This document shows positions 1 to 9,793 of a DNA stretch of 64,000 bases, piece by piece. Numbering within the stretch: position 1 is the stretch's first letter; every line of letters starts with the position of its first letter. The stretch comes from Amycolatopsis azurea DSM 43854 (GTDB lineage: Bacteria; Actinomycetota; Actinomycetes; Mycobacteriales; Pseudonocardiaceae). Below the pieces are notes generated by a model that saw only the letters and a list, made by a program, of their open reading frames with translations, was not told where the DNA came from and ran no database searches. The translations under genes and the position numbers were made by a program. The DNA lies in assembly GCF_001995215.1 (NCBI RefSeq), contig NZ_MUXN01000014.1:180926-244925 (forward strand). Reading direction: 5' to 3'.

Positions 1-419
1 ACCAGCACGGCGCCGTAGGTGCGGATGTGCTGGCGGACGAGGTCGAGGCCGCCGTCCCACCAGCGGGTCAGCAACCACAGCGTGCTCAAGAAGAGCGCGA
101 ACCGGAAACACCGGAACAGCGCGCCGAAACCGCCTTCCAGGTTCAGGCTCGCGACCACGCTCAGGATGGCCAGCAGCGTGAGCAGGAAGAGATAGGCGTT
201 CGGCCGGAACCGCAGCCTGGGGTTCAGGGCGAGCGCGATGATGAAGGCACCGCCCAGCGCGCCCATGGTGATCAGCTGGCTGACCGACCTGGGCAGCGGG
301 AGGACCGTCTTCGCCCCGGTCGAGCCGAGGGTGTTGATGATCAGCAGCGTCCAGGCGATGGCTGTCGCTTTGGGAAAGCCCCGGATCGCGGGAGCGGGCC
401 GGACGGCGGGATCGAGCAT
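1..419 (-). CDS. Membrane protein, O-antigen polymerase/ligase-like, 3' truncated by window
   Basis: The first 139 codons of a multi-spanning membrane protein are visible; the rest lies beyond position 1. The ATG at 419-417 follows the stop of the beta-helix gene by one base, so it belongs to the same operon. After a short basic N-terminus there are hydrophobic segments around residues 18-35, 45-65 and 75-92, and another near 105, separated by Arg/Pro-rich loops. This spacing is typical of Wzy polymerases and WaaL-type ligases, and the neighbouring Wzz-like, glycosyltransferase and lyase genes fit that role in polymer assembly or export. No diagnostic periplasmic loop is inside the window, so the family is inferred mainly from topology and context. 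Confidence 0.6.
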   Translation of the reverse strand, partial: MLDPAVRPAPAIRGFPKATAIAWTLLIINTLGSTGAKTVLPLPRSVSQLITMGALGGAFIIALALNPRLRFRPNAYLFLLTLLAILSVVASLNLEGGFGALFRCFRFALFLSTLWLLTRWWDGGLDLVRQHIRTYGAVL

Positions 420-420
420 G

Positions 421-1950
421 TCAGCCTCCTCCCGCGCGGGTCAGTTTGCTGCCCTGGTCCTGGCGGTAGGGCGCGCCCTGCCATTCACCGAAGCCCAGCA
501 CGCGGCTCGGCTCGAACGCCACGAAGTTCCACGGCCCGGAGTAGGTGTTGTCGTGGAGCCGGTTGCCCTGGTCGAAGGTGATCGCCTGCTGGACGACCTC
601 GCCCTTGTACGGCGACCACTCCGGGAAGGTCCCGAAGTTCGCGAGCATCGCCATCCGCGCGCAGCTCTCCTCGCAGCCGGTGACGACCGGGTCGAGCACG
701 AACCGGTTGTGGTGGATCTCGACGCGCTGCGTCTTCCACCGGCAGTCCTCGTTCAGCGCGCCCGACGCGATCGCGGGCTGCGCGCATTTCGCCTGTTCGG
801 GCACCAGCCGCGTGCAGGAACCGGACGAGGTGTTGGCCGGGCTGTTGCAGAACCGGTCGGAGTTCTCCCACAGGGTGACGCCGTTCCAGTTGTTCTCGAA
901 CGAGTTGCCGGAGATCTCCAGTTTGTCCGTGCGTGCCTTCACCCTCGGCTCGCCGCCGGACTCGGACAGGTAGATCGACGCCACCGGGAAGCTGTCGCCG
1001 CGGTCGATGTAGCCCTTGCCGTCCACCCAGTTGTTCCGGCGGATGGTGTTGCCGCGGATGACGGCGTTGTAGCTGGTCTCGTACATCAGGGCGGAGCCGT
1101 CGTTGTTCTCGATGACGTTGCCCTCGACGAGGAAGTCGTTGTTGTTCGTGTCGGCCCACAGCCCGACGCCGCGGTTGTCGTGCACCCAGTTGCCCCGGAT
1201 GTCGGCGCCGTCGACCGACCAGAACTTGATCCCGCCGGAGCAGCCGCAGCCGTCGATCTTGCTTTCCCAGTCGCCGGTGTTGTTACCGGAGATCTCGTTG
1301 CCCTCGACTACCAGGCCCTTGATCGCGTTGCCCTGCGCGTAGGCGTTCATGCCGTACTGCCCGTTGCGCCGCAAGCAGTTCGCGCGGACCTGCTGCCGCG
1401 CGCCCGCCATCAGCGCGGCGCCGTCGTTGTCCTGGACGGTGCTGTGTTCGATGACCCAGCCGTCGGCCGAATCGTGGTTGACCACGCCTTCATCGTGCGG
1501 CGCGGCGAAGCCCTGCACGGTCAGGTACTGGATCTTGACGTCGGCCTCGTGGCCGGAGAAGGCGTACTGGTTGATCTTCCGGCCGTCGAGGATCGCGTTC
1601 GGCGCGCCGAGGTAGACGTTGCCCGTCTTCGGGTTGACCTGGTCGTAGCGGTCGTCGCCGAGTTTGTGCGTGCCCGGCGCGAGCCAGAAGGTCGTCCCGG
1701 CCGGGCTCGACCGCGTCTTCGCGGCGAGGTCGCCGGGCACCGCCGGGTCGATCTTGACCGCACCCGCCGGCGCTTCGGCCGGCCCCGCCTTCGCCTTGTC
1801 GCACACCTGCGCGATCGAGCCGGACGGCGCCTGCGCCGGATCAGGCCCCTTCCCTGCCTCGTCCGGTCCGGAAGTGCAGGCGGTGAACGTCAGCGAGCCG
1901 AGCAGCACCAGAAGTGCTGCCCGGCGGAGACGGTGCGGTCGTGCTGTCAC
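421..1950 (-). CDS. Secreted lipoprotein with right-handed parallel beta-helix
   Basis: A 509-residue protein starting at GTG 1950, which overlaps the stop of the heparinase-fold gene as GTGA. The N-terminus is a lipoprotein signal: a basic stretch, a hydrophobic core, then a lipobox ending LTFTAC, so the mature protein should be anchored outside the membrane. From about residue 90 to 480 the chain is full of short repeats of the type GN.I..N / VEGN.I.NN / IRGNTIRRNN, the signature of pectin-lyase-like right-handed beta-helices. Such proteins are polysaccharide lyases, epimerases (AlgG type) or binding proteins. Cysteine pairs such as GCGCSGG may form disulfides. The operon context favours processing of the locus's own exopolysaccharide; the exact reaction cannot be read from sequence. 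Confidence 0.85.
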   Translation of the reverse strand: MTARPHRLRRAALLVLLGSLTFTACTSGPDEAGKGPDPAQAPSGSIAQVCDKAKAGPAEAPAGAVKIDPAVPGDLAAKTRSSPAGTTFWLAPGTHKLGDDRYDQVNPKTGNVYLGAPNAILDGRKINQYAFSGHEADVKIQYLTVQGFAAPHDEGVVNHDSADGWVIEHSTVQDNDGAALMAGARQQVRANCLRRNGQYGMNAYAQGNAIKGLVVEGNEISGNNTGDWESKIDGCGCSGGIKFWSVDGADIRGNWVHDNRGVGLWADTNNNDFLVEGNVIENNDGSALMYETSYNAVIRGNTIRRNNWVDGKGYIDRGDSFPVASIYLSESGGEPRVKARTDKLEISGNSFENNWNGVTLWENSDRFCNSPANTSSGSCTRLVPEQAKCAQPAIASGALNEDCRWKTQRVEIHHNRFVLDPVVTGCEESCARMAMLANFGTFPEWSPYKGEVVQQAITFDQGNRLHDNTYSGPWNFVAFEPSRVLGFGEWQGAPYRQDQGSKLTRAGGG

Positions 1951-3893
1951 AACGGCGGGTCCTCGTTACTGGTGTCGAAGGTGAGCTCGGTGGTGAAAGT
2001 GGCGCCGTCGGAGGCGATGCCGCCGCCGAACAGGGTCCACGCGGGCTCGCGCCTGCCGAACCCGGCCGAGTACCAGCCCATCGGGAGCCCGGTCTCGCCG
2101 CGGTGCGCCGACCAGTCCAGCTCCGGCGGCAGCATGAGCGAAGCCGTCCGGACCTGGCCGTCGGCCGTCCAGGACAACGTCGCCGTCCCGCCGGAAAGCG
2201 AGACCTCGACGGCCGGGCCGAAGTGGAACGCGAGACGGCAGTGCTGGGCCTCCCCGCCGCGGACCTCGTCGAGGATCCGGAGCGCCGAGTCCGCCAGCTC
2301 CACCGACCGGCGGTGGATCGCCGGGGCGTAGCCGTCGTGTTCCGCGCACCAGCGCGACGGTGTTCCCGCCGCGTTCACGGTGGTGACGGCGTGTTTCGTC
2401 CACAGGAACGGGCCGCCGGAGACGGACTGGTCGGTGCGGGACAGCTCCAGCGTGTTGTGCGCGGCCGTGGACCGGAAGTACGACCGCCACTTCGGTTCGC
2501 CGTGGTAGCAGTAGGTCCCGGGGTCGGCGAGGATGTCGACGCCGTCGTGCCGGACCTCCACCGAGAGCGCGTCCGCGTGCGCGTGCGCGGCGATCGACAG
2601 GAAGCCGTGCGGCCCGCCGTCGCAGCGGGCCCAGACGGCGCCCTCGCGCAGGATGGTCATCCCGGCGTCGGCGAAGTCGTCGCGGCGCCGGGCGGGACGC
2701 TGAATGCCGACCTGGACGTCCTTGGCCAGCGCGGAGAAGAGCGTCGTGCGGACATCGCCCTCACGCGTCTCCGGCCACCAGTCCAACCGTCCGAAAAGGA
2801 CGGACCCGGTGTTGAGCAGCGACGCCCAGCGGCTGGTCTCGTCGCCATCGACGATGAGCCCGAAGCCGTCGTCGGCGTCACCCTGCCGCGGCGGCCGCAG
2901 CCTGTTGTCCACAATGGACGCCAGTGCGTCGGTCATCCTCAGCAGCACCAGCCAGGTCGACTCGGGCACCGCGACCCCGGCGGCCTTCGCCTCCAGTGCC
3001 CCGGCGAGCCCCAGTTCCAGGACGAGCCCGTGGTACTCGGTGGCGAGTTCACGGTTGAGACCGGAGTCGAAGGTGTTGTGGCGCAGCATCTTGTCCAGCG
3101 ACGTCAGCGCCGCGTCCCGCCACTGGCCGGATTCGGGGAACCAGGCGAACGCGCAGGCGGCGGCGAGCTGCCCCGCGTCCTCGGCGATCACGTGGTTGTT
3201 CGCCGACGAACCCCGGCTCGGGAACGCGGCCAGCCAGCGCTGGTGGTGCCAGATCTGCGTGAGCGCCTCGGGGTTGTCCTCGAACAGCGCCGGGGCCTGC
3301 GCCCAGCCGTCGAGCAGCCGCCGGACCCACACCCACGACAGCAGCCGGATGCCGAGTTCGATCCCGCTGACCCAGTGCACCCCGCACATCGGCGGGTTGG
3401 CCGCCCACCACGACTTCAGGTGCGCGGCGACGCGCTCGGCGTAACGGTCTTCGCCGGTCAGCGCGTACGCCGCAGCCAGCACGGTGAGGTGCTGGTGCCG
3501 CGACGGCTCCCAGATCTGCTTGATGTCGCCGACGGTGTCCTCGCTGCGGTACGGGACGTCGAACGAGTACACGTCGGACGGTGCGCGGCGGCCGGTCTTC
3601 GGGTCGTACGACCAGTCCGGGTCGACGAGGTCGTCCCGCTCGACGCCGAAGTACTCGGCGTGCCCGTCCATCAGGCGGTCCGCGGTGACGAGCAGATCCT
3701 TCACCGCCTCACCCGAGACGGCGGCCAGGACGTCCTCGCCGGGCACCGGCGCGAACCGGCGGTCCGGCAGCCACGCGGGCCTGTCCCCCGCGACCCCGCG
3801 CCACTGGCGTTTGCGCACGACGTCGGTGACCCGGCCCGCGACCTCGGCCGGCCCCATCCGCGACAGTCTTCGCAGGTACCAGGACGGATCCAT
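1947..3893 (-). CDS. Heparinase II/III family polysaccharide lyase
   Basis: A 648-residue protein. ATG 3893-3891 overlaps the stop of the preceding oxidoreductase gene (TGATG), which fixes the start; the open frame continues upstream without coding meaning. The N-terminal half is the alpha/alpha-toroid typical of the family, with an SSANNHVIAED motif near residues 230-240 carrying the conserved Asn-His and Glu, and a later ATEYHG segment supplying the likely catalytic Tyr. The C-terminal half has AHAHADALS, ADPGTYCYHG and STAAHNTLE (about residue 475), the hallmark of the beta-sandwich domain. There is no signal peptide, so it is predicted cytoplasmic unless exported otherwise. Relatives cleave uronic-acid-containing polymers (heparin, alginate) or occur in exopolysaccharide clusters with unknown function, as here. 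Confidence 0.9.
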   Translation of the reverse strand: MDPSWYLRRLSRMGPAEVAGRVTDVVRKRQWRGVAGDRPAWLPDRRFAPVPGEDVLAAVSGEAVKDLLVTADRLMDGHAEYFGVERDDLVDPDWSYDPKTGRRAPSDVYSFDVPYRSEDTVGDIKQIWEPSRHQHLTVLAAAYALTGEDRYAERVAAHLKSWWAANPPMCGVHWVSGIELGIRLLSWVWVRRLLDGWAQAPALFEDNPEALTQIWHHQRWLAAFPSRGSSANNHVIAEDAGQLAAACAFAWFPESGQWRDAALTSLDKMLRHNTFDSGLNRELATEYHGLVLELGLAGALEAKAAGVAVPESTWLVLLRMTDALASIVDNRLRPPRQGDADDGFGLIVDGDETSRWASLLNTGSVLFGRLDWWPETREGDVRTTLFSALAKDVQVGIQRPARRRDDFADAGMTILREGAVWARCDGGPHGFLSIAAHAHADALSVEVRHDGVDILADPGTYCYHGEPKWRSYFRSTAAHNTLELSRTDQSVSGGPFLWTKHAVTTVNAAGTPSRWCAEHDGYAPAIHRRSVELADSALRILDEVRGGEAQHCRLAFHFGPAVEVSLSGGTATLSWTADGQVRTASLMLPPELDWSAHRGETGLPMGWYSAGFGRREPAWTLFGGGIASDGATFTTELTFDTSNEDPPL

Positions 3894-6073
3894 CAGGCCA
3901 ACCCCTCCTTGGCGTTGATCCGCACGGCGGCGCCGGTCTCCAGGCTGCGGTTGACCGCCAGCGTGGCCAGCGTCGTCGCGACGAGCGACTCGACGGACAC
4001 CGGCATCGCGACCCCGGTCCGCAGAGAAGTGACGAACGCCTCCAGCTCGGCGGCCTGGCCCTTGTCCCGGCCCTTGGGGATCCGCGAACTGGCCCACTTC
4101 TTGCGGCCGAACACCGACGCGCGCGCGAAGTCGTCGAACTTCAGCACCTTGCCGTCGGCGGTGACGTCGATCGTCTCCTTGGGGAACGCCGAAGAACCGC
4201 TGGTGGTGTAGGCGATCGACGCGGTCGAGCCGTCCGGGTAGCGCAGCAGGATCTGCAGGTCCTGGTGCCCGGGGGTCGCGGTGGCGTACACCGAGACCGG
4301 GTCGGAGCCGAGCAGCCAGCTGACCGTGTCGATGAAGTGACCGCCCTCGCCCGCGAACCGCGAACCCTCGCTGTCGGCCTGGTTGTACCAGCTGCCGGCG
4401 TCGAGCTGACCGGCGTTGACCAGGTACCGCACGGAAGCCGGGCCGATCCGCGGCCCGAAGTGGAGCACCGACTCGCCGAGCAGCGGGGCGAACCGGCGGT
4501 TGAACCCGACCTGCAGCCGGTCGTTGCCGGACTCCTCGATCGCGCCGAGCACGATCTCGAGTTCCTTCTCCGACAGCGCGAGCGGCTTCTCGACGAAGAC
4601 GGCCTTCCCCGCGAGCAACGCCCGCCTGGTCAGCTCCGCGTGCGAGCTGTGCCGGGTCACGATGAACACGGCGTCGATCGAGGAGTCGTCGAGCATCGTG
4701 TCGAGGTCGGTGGTGGCGCGGCCGAAGCCGAACTTGCGCTTGGCGTTCGCGCCCGAGAGCGCGGAGGTGGTGACGACCTCGGTGAGGTCGACGCCCTCCA
4801 TCTCCGTCAGATGCGGCAGAAGCATCGAGGACGCGTAGTTGCCCGCGCCGATGAACCCGATCCGCACGCCGCCGGGCCTCGGCACCGCGCGCGTGGTCAC
4901 CGTCTTCGGCATCGCGACCTCGGCGACCGGCTCGGTGGTCGTGGCGGCGCGCTTCTCGTACTCGAACAGCACCGCGACGGCCTTGAGCTCGCCCTCGTTC
5001 AGCTTCCGGTACGTCTCGACGGCGTCGGAGAACTCCGAGACGTGCGAGATCAGCGGCTCGACGTCGAGACGGCCGCTGCCCATCAGGTCGACGACGCATT
5101 CGAGGTTGCGGCGCTCGGTCCAGCGGACCTGGCCGATCGGGTAGTCGCGGCCCTCGAGTTCGTACTCCGGGTCGTAGCGGCCGGGGCCGTACGAACGGGA
5201 GAACCGGACGTCGAGTTCCTTTTCGTAGTAGGCGTTCCACGGCAGGTTCAGCGAGCACTTGCCGATGTCGATCACCCGGCCGCGGTCGCGGGCCAGCTTC
5301 GCGGCCAGTTCCACCGGCTCGTTCGTGCTGCCGCCCGCGGCGAGGTACACTTGGTCGACGCCGTGCCCGGAGCTGATCTCCGCGACCGCGGTGTCGATGA
5401 CGCCGGACGACGGGTCGCCGCACTTCAGGGCACCGAGCTGTTCGGCGAGCGCGCACCGCGCCGGATCCGGGTCGACACCGACCACGCGGACCCCGGAGGC
5501 GACCAGCAGCTGCACGACCAGCTGGCCGATCAGGCCCAGCCCGATGACCAGCGCGATGTCGCCGATCTGCGGTTCACCCTGGCGGACGCCCTGCATCGCG
5601 ATCGAGCCGACCGTGCCGAACGCGGCGTGCCGCGGGTCGACCCCGTCTGGCACCTTGGTGTACAGGTTCTTGGGCACCCAGTTCAGTTCCGCGTGCAGTG
5701 CGTGCTCGTTCCCGGCGCACGCCACGTAGTCCCCGACGGCGACGTCGTGGATGCCCGCGCCGACCTCCTCGACCACGCCGCACAGCGAGTAGCCCAGCGG
5801 CGTGTACGAGTCGAGCTTGTTCATCGCCTTGCGGTAGGTGGCGCCGAGCCCGTTGGTCGCGACGCTCTGCATCACCTTCGCGACCTGGTCCGGCCGCGCC
5901 TTCGCCTTGCCCACCAGGGAAAGGCTCGCCTCGGACACCTTCATCATCTCGGTGCCGGTGGAGATCAGCGAATAAGCGGTGCGGACCAGCACACCGCCCG
6001 CTTTGCACGCGGGGACTTCGACGTCGAGGAGCGCCAGCTCCCCGCTCTTGTAGTTCTGCACTACCTGCTTCAC
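3893..6073 (-). CDS. Bi-domain oxidoreductase: MDR dehydrogenase fused to Gfo/Idh/MocA
   Basis: A 726-residue fusion. Residues 1 to about 345 form a medium-chain dehydrogenase/reductase with the cofactor motif GLGLIGQ near residue 178. Residues about 395-726 form a Gfo/Idh/MocA sugar dehydrogenase with GFIGAGNYA near residue 401 and the EKP motif (VFVEKPLAL) near residue 490. A Pro/Thr-rich linker joins them. Such fusions recur in capsule and exopolysaccharide loci next to heparinase-fold genes, and probably act on a nucleotide sugar or uronate. The gene begins 15 nt after asnB and its stop overlaps the next start, so it is translationally coupled. The substrate is unknown. Confidence 0.9.
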   Translation of the reverse strand: MKQVVQNYKSGELALLDVEVPACKAGGVLVRTAYSLISTGTEMMKVSEASLSLVGKAKARPDQVAKVMQSVATNGLGATYRKAMNKLDSYTPLGYSLCGVVEEVGAGIHDVAVGDYVACAGNEHALHAELNWVPKNLYTKVPDGVDPRHAAFGTVGSIAMQGVRQGEPQIGDIALVIGLGLIGQLVVQLLVASGVRVVGVDPDPARCALAEQLGALKCGDPSSGVIDTAVAEISSGHGVDQVYLAAGGSTNEPVELAAKLARDRGRVIDIGKCSLNLPWNAYYEKELDVRFSRSYGPGRYDPEYELEGRDYPIGQVRWTERRNLECVVDLMGSGRLDVEPLISHVSEFSDAVETYRKLNEGELKAVAVLFEYEKRAATTTEPVAEVAMPKTVTTRAVPRPGGVRIGFIGAGNYASSMLLPHLTEMEGVDLTEVVTTSALSGANAKRKFGFGRATTDLDTMLDDSSIDAVFIVTRHSSHAELTRRALLAGKAVFVEKPLALSEKELEIVLGAIEESGNDRLQVGFNRRFAPLLGESVLHFGPRIGPASVRYLVNAGQLDAGSWYNQADSEGSRFAGEGGHFIDTVSWLLGSDPVSVYATATPGHQDLQILLRYPDGSTASIAYTTSGSSAFPKETIDVTADGKVLKFDDFARASVFGRKKWASSRIPKGRDKGQAAELEAFVTSLRTGVAMPVSVESLVATTLATLAVNRSLETGAAVRINAKEGLA

Positions 6074-6088
6074 GTCGCTCCTCAGCGA

Positions 6089-7996
6089 TCAGGTGGTCCG
6101 GGCCGCGACGGCGCCGCGGTACCAGTACTCGAGGGTCAAGATGTGCCAGAGGTGCTTGGACCGGTCCTGCTGCCCGGACGCGTCTTCGTCCACGAGCTTC
6201 TGCAGCGCCTCACGACGGAGGAACCCGGCCTTCACCAATTCACCTTCGTTCGTCACCTCGCGCACCAAGGGCGCGAGGTCGCGGCTCATCCAGGCCCGCA
6301 GCGGCGCGCTGAACAGACCCTTCGGCCGGTGCACGATCTCGGCGGGGAGGATCGACAGCGCCGCTTCCTTCAGCGCCATCTTCCCTTGGCGCTTCACGAT
6401 CTTCTTGTCACCGGGGATCCGGAACGCGGCCTTGACGACCTCGATGTCGACGAACGGCGTCCGCACCTCGGTCGACGCCGCCATGCTGGACCGGTCGGTG
6501 TAGGCGAGGTTGAGCCCCGGCAGGAAGAGCCGGGAATCGGCGAGACACATGCGGTTCACGAAGTCCGACAACGTGTTGTCGTGATAGGTGTCCGCGTGCT
6601 CGGTGATCACGTCGTCGACGGCGCCCGCCAGGTCCGGGTTCAGCAGCCCGGCGAGTTCGGCCTGGTCGTACATCGTGTAGCTGCGCCGAAACGCGGTCTC
6701 CTCCGGCAGTTCCGCGAACGAGAGGAACCGTTTGGCGAACCGGACCGACCGGAATCCGCGCTTCGACGTCGCCACCGGCAGTCTGTCCACAAGGGACTCG
6801 ACGGGGCGGCGGACGAGGCCGGGCACCCGCTGGTACTGCACGGCGAGCGTGTTCGCGAGGTGCTTGCGGTACCCGGCGAACAGCTCGTCGGCGCCCATCC
6901 CCGAAAGCATCACCTTGACGCCGGCCTCGCGGGCGGCGGTGCAGATCAGGTAGCTGTTGATCGCCGCCGGATCGCCGATCGGCTCGTCGAGGTGATATGT
7001 CATCCTCGGCAGCAGGTCCAGCACCTGCGGCGCGATCTCGATCTCGTGCAGGTCGACGCCGAACTTCGCGGCGACCTTCTTCGCGTACATCAGGTCGTCC
7101 GGCATCGCCTCGAACTTCGCGTCCTCGGCCCGGAAACCGATGGTGTACGCGGAGATCCCCGGCTGCTCGCGCGCGGCGAGCGCGGTCAGATAGCTGGAGT
7201 CGAGCCCGCCGGAGAGGAACGTCGCGACCGGCACGTCGGCCATCAGGTGCTTGCGCGTCGAGTCCTCGATGACGGCGTTGAGGTCGAACTCGCCTTCATA
7301 CGCCGCGCCCTCTTCGGCGACCTGGCGCAGCGACCAGAAGCTGCCGCGCTCGACGTCGCCGTTCGGGCGGAACCGCGCCCAGCTGCCCGGCGGCAGTTTT
7401 TCGGCTTCGCTGAACGCGCAGCGGCCGTCCGGGACCCAGTAGTAGAGCAGGGACGCGACGAGCGCGGTGTCGTCGACGGTCAGGGAGCCGCCCAGCTCGG
7501 TGGCCAGCGCCTTCAGCTCGGACGCGAACGCGACCCCCTTGCCGCGGCGCACCAGGAAGAGCGGTTTGATGCCCAGCTGGTCCCGGACCAGGGTCAACGT
7601 GCCGGTGCGCTCGTCGAAGACGCCGAACGCGAACATGCCGCGCAGCCGGTGCAGGCCCTCGGTGCCCCACTTGCGCCAGGCTTCCAGGACGACCTCGGTG
7701 TCGGACGTCCCCCGGAAGCGCACCCCGGCGGCTTCGAGTTCCTTCCGCAGTTCCGGCGAGTTGTACAGCTCGCCGTTGTAGGTCAGCGCGAGCCCGTCCT
7801 TGACCATCGGCTGCGCGCCGGTCTCGGTCAGGTCGACGATCGACAGCCGACGGTGTCCTAAATGGACTTCACCGTCGCCCGCCCGGTGGTCGTACCGCCC
7901 CGAACCGTCCGGTCCGCGATGGGCGAGGATTTTCGTCAACCGATCGGTGAGCGGTCCCCCGTCCGGCCAGAAGTAGGCCCCTGCGATGCCGCACAT
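6089..7996 (-). CDS. asnB: Asparagine synthase (glutamine-hydrolysing), exopolysaccharide-type
   Basis: A 635-residue protein of usual AsnB length. It begins MCGIAGAYF, so Cys2 is the nucleophile of a class II glutaminase domain (to about residue 210). The synthetase domain follows with the pyrophosphate-binding loop SGGLDSSYL near residue 260 and GMGADELFAGYR near residue 365. The enzyme moves ammonia from glutamine to an ATP-activated carboxylate. In exopolysaccharide loci such paralogues are thought to amidate a uronic acid or a precursor rather than to supply asparagine; that is an inference from its place between Wzz and sugar oxidoreductase genes. A GGGGAG ribosome site precedes the ATG. 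Confidence 0.92.
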   Translation of the reverse strand: MCGIAGAYFWPDGGPLTDRLTKILAHRGPDGSGRYDHRAGDGEVHLGHRRLSIVDLTETGAQPMVKDGLALTYNGELYNSPELRKELEAAGVRFRGTSDTEVVLEAWRKWGTEGLHRLRGMFAFGVFDERTGTLTLVRDQLGIKPLFLVRRGKGVAFASELKALATELGGSLTVDDTALVASLLYYWVPDGRCAFSEAEKLPPGSWARFRPNGDVERGSFWSLRQVAEEGAAYEGEFDLNAVIEDSTRKHLMADVPVATFLSGGLDSSYLTALAAREQPGISAYTIGFRAEDAKFEAMPDDLMYAKKVAAKFGVDLHEIEIAPQVLDLLPRMTYHLDEPIGDPAAINSYLICTAAREAGVKVMLSGMGADELFAGYRKHLANTLAVQYQRVPGLVRRPVESLVDRLPVATSKRGFRSVRFAKRFLSFAELPEETAFRRSYTMYDQAELAGLLNPDLAGAVDDVITEHADTYHDNTLSDFVNRMCLADSRLFLPGLNLAYTDRSSMAASTEVRTPFVDIEVVKAAFRIPGDKKIVKRQGKMALKEAALSILPAEIVHRPKGLFSAPLRAWMSRDLAPLVREVTNEGELVKAGFLRREALQKLVDEDASGQQDRSKHLWHILTLEYWYRGAVAARTT

Positions 7997-8011
7997 CTGT
8001 TTTCGCTCCCC

Positions 8012-9793
8012 TTATAAGGCTTCGGCGTTATCCGGTGAAACGGGCGAGAATCGTTTGGTCGGCTGATCGGCGTTGTCCTGGTCCTCGGGCCGCTTGTACG
8101 GCGTCGGCGGACGGCGTCGCGCGGACTTCTTCTCCCGCGGCGGCTCCAAAACCCGCTCGACGGTGCGTTCGGCGTCCGTCTCCACCGGCGCCACCGTCGA
8201 GAGCCGCCGCACCGGGGCGTCCTCGTCGGGGAACATCTCGACCGGCTTCGGCGCGGGCCGCGGCACCCGTCGTTCCGGCGCGACCTTCCGCTCGGGCAGG
8301 ACCTTGCGCTCCGGTGCACGGGCAGGTGCCACCGGACGGGGGGTCATCACCGGCCGCGCGGGCACCGGGATCGGCTCCGGCGTGGCACCGGCACGGCCGC
8401 GCAACGCGGTGTGCAGGCCGTCCCACAGCGTCCCGTCGGTGTGGTCACGCGGATCCGGATCCACCAGGACGACGCCGATGATCGGGATGCGCCGGTCCGC
8501 CAGCTGGCGGGCGACGGTGTGCAGCCATTCGGTGTTCGCGTGCGCGGTGCGGACGACGAGGATCGTCTCCTCACCCAGGAATTCGAGGTCGGTCCACGCC
8601 GTGCCCGGCTCGATCGAACCGACTCCGATGCGGCGTTCCTTGCCATTCAACGGAGCGTCGCCGCGGTCCAGCACCTGGATCGGGGCGTCGCCCGCCAGCT
8701 CGCGGAGGTTCGCCTTCGGCAGGTCGTCGACGAGCGAGACCGGCCCCTTCTCCGCCAGTTCGCGCGCCATGTCGACGGCGAGCGCGGCGGTGACCCGGCG
8801 GGCGCCGAGGTCGAGCAGCGACACCGAACCGCCCTCCTGGGAGACGGCGCGGACCAGGGTCGCCGCGGCGCGCTGCCGCCGGGTCACCGCCCGCGAACGC
8901 CGCAGGAACCGGGGCGGTTCGGGCAATTGCGCGATCACGGAGGCGCCGAGGTGCCGCGAGATCTCCCGGCGCAGGACCGGCCGGTCCTTCACCACGCTCG
9001 TGATGGCCGCGAGTCCCAGCCCGGCGAGCAGCCCCAGCGCGAGGCCGATGCCCATGTCGGTGCCGAGGGTCTTGAGCAACGACTTCGGCAGGATCCGCGG
9101 CGCGTCCACGATCTGCGTCCCGGCGGCGACCTTCGGCGTGCCGATGCCCGCCTCCTGCGCGCGGCCGTCGTAATCGGAGATCTTGGAGGTCAACTCCGCC
9201 CGGCGCGAGTACAGCCGCTCCAGCTGGGCGGGGTTGGCGTTGCGGCCCTTGGCCTCTTCGGTGACGATCGACGCTTCGATCGGGGTGAGTTCGTTCTGGG
9301 CCTGGTTGCGCTGGTCGAGCAGGGCCTTCTGCTGCGCGGCCGCGGCCGCCTGGTTGCGGCCGATGTACTCGGCGATGAAGGCGTCGGAGATCGCCTGCGC
9401 GCGGGCTATCGCCTCGTCCTTGGTCTTGCCCTTGACCGTCAGCTGGAGGACGTTGTTCGTCAGCCCGAGCCCGTCGTAGTCCTTGAGGAACTCCTCCGGA
9501 GCTTGCGTGCTGTTCAGTTTCTTGAGCGCCTCACCGGCGGTCTTGGTGGTCTTGAGCACGGCGACGTCGGTGCGCATCAGCGTCCCGCTGTCGGTCGGTG
9601 AGTCGTCGGGGTGGATGACGAGGATCTGCGCCACCGCCGTGGGCGGCGACGGCAGGAGCATCGCGACCAGGCCGCCTGCGATCAGCCCCAGCAGAGCGGT
9701 GGCCGTCCACAGGCGACGTCGTCTCCGGATCGAGACGACCAGTCGCTGGAGGTCGATGAGCGGTTCGGACTTGGTCTTTTCGGCGCTGGTCAC
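8012..9793 (-). CDS. Wzz-type polysaccharide co-polymerase with degenerate kinase-like domain
   Basis: A 593-residue protein starting at GTG 9793, overlapping the preceding Wzz-like gene's stop (GTGA). The open frame extends further upstream, but the overlap and the Wzz-type N-terminus decide the start. An Arg-rich patch and TM1 lie at residues 22-50, a coiled-coil extracytoplasmic region follows with heptads such as QKALLDQRNQAQNEL, and TM2 is at about 235-258. The cytoplasmic part follows the layout of bacterial tyrosine kinases (BY-kinases), but where the Walker A Gly-Lys-Ser/Thr should be there is LLDLGARRVTAAL, so ATP binding is doubtful. The last 120 residues are rich in Pro, Arg and Lys. 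It probably sets chain length or couples polymerisation to export. Confidence 0.85.
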   Translation of the reverse strand: MTSAEKTKSEPLIDLQRLVVSIRRRRRLWTATALLGLIAGGLVAMLLPSPPTAVAQILVIHPDDSPTDSGTLMRTDVAVLKTTKTAGEALKKLNSTQAPEEFLKDYDGLGLTNNVLQLTVKGKTKDEAIARAQAISDAFIAEYIGRNQAAAAAQQKALLDQRNQAQNELTPIEASIVTEEAKGRNANPAQLERLYSRRAELTSKISDYDGRAQEAGIGTPKVAAGTQIVDAPRILPKSLLKTLGTDMGIGLALGLLAGLGLAAITSVVKDRPVLRREISRHLGASVIAQLPEPPRFLRRSRAVTRRQRAAATLVRAVSQEGGSVSLLDLGARRVTAALAVDMARELAEKGPVSLVDDLPKANLRELAGDAPIQVLDRGDAPLNGKERRIGVGSIEPGTAWTDLEFLGEETILVVRTAHANTEWLHTVARQLADRRIPIIGVVLVDPDPRDHTDGTLWDGLHTALRGRAGATPEPIPVPARPVMTPRPVAPARAPERKVLPERKVAPERRVPRPAPKPVEMFPDEDAPVRRLSTVAPVETDAERTVERVLEPPREKKSARRRPPTPYKRPEDQDNADQPTKRFSPVSPDNAEAL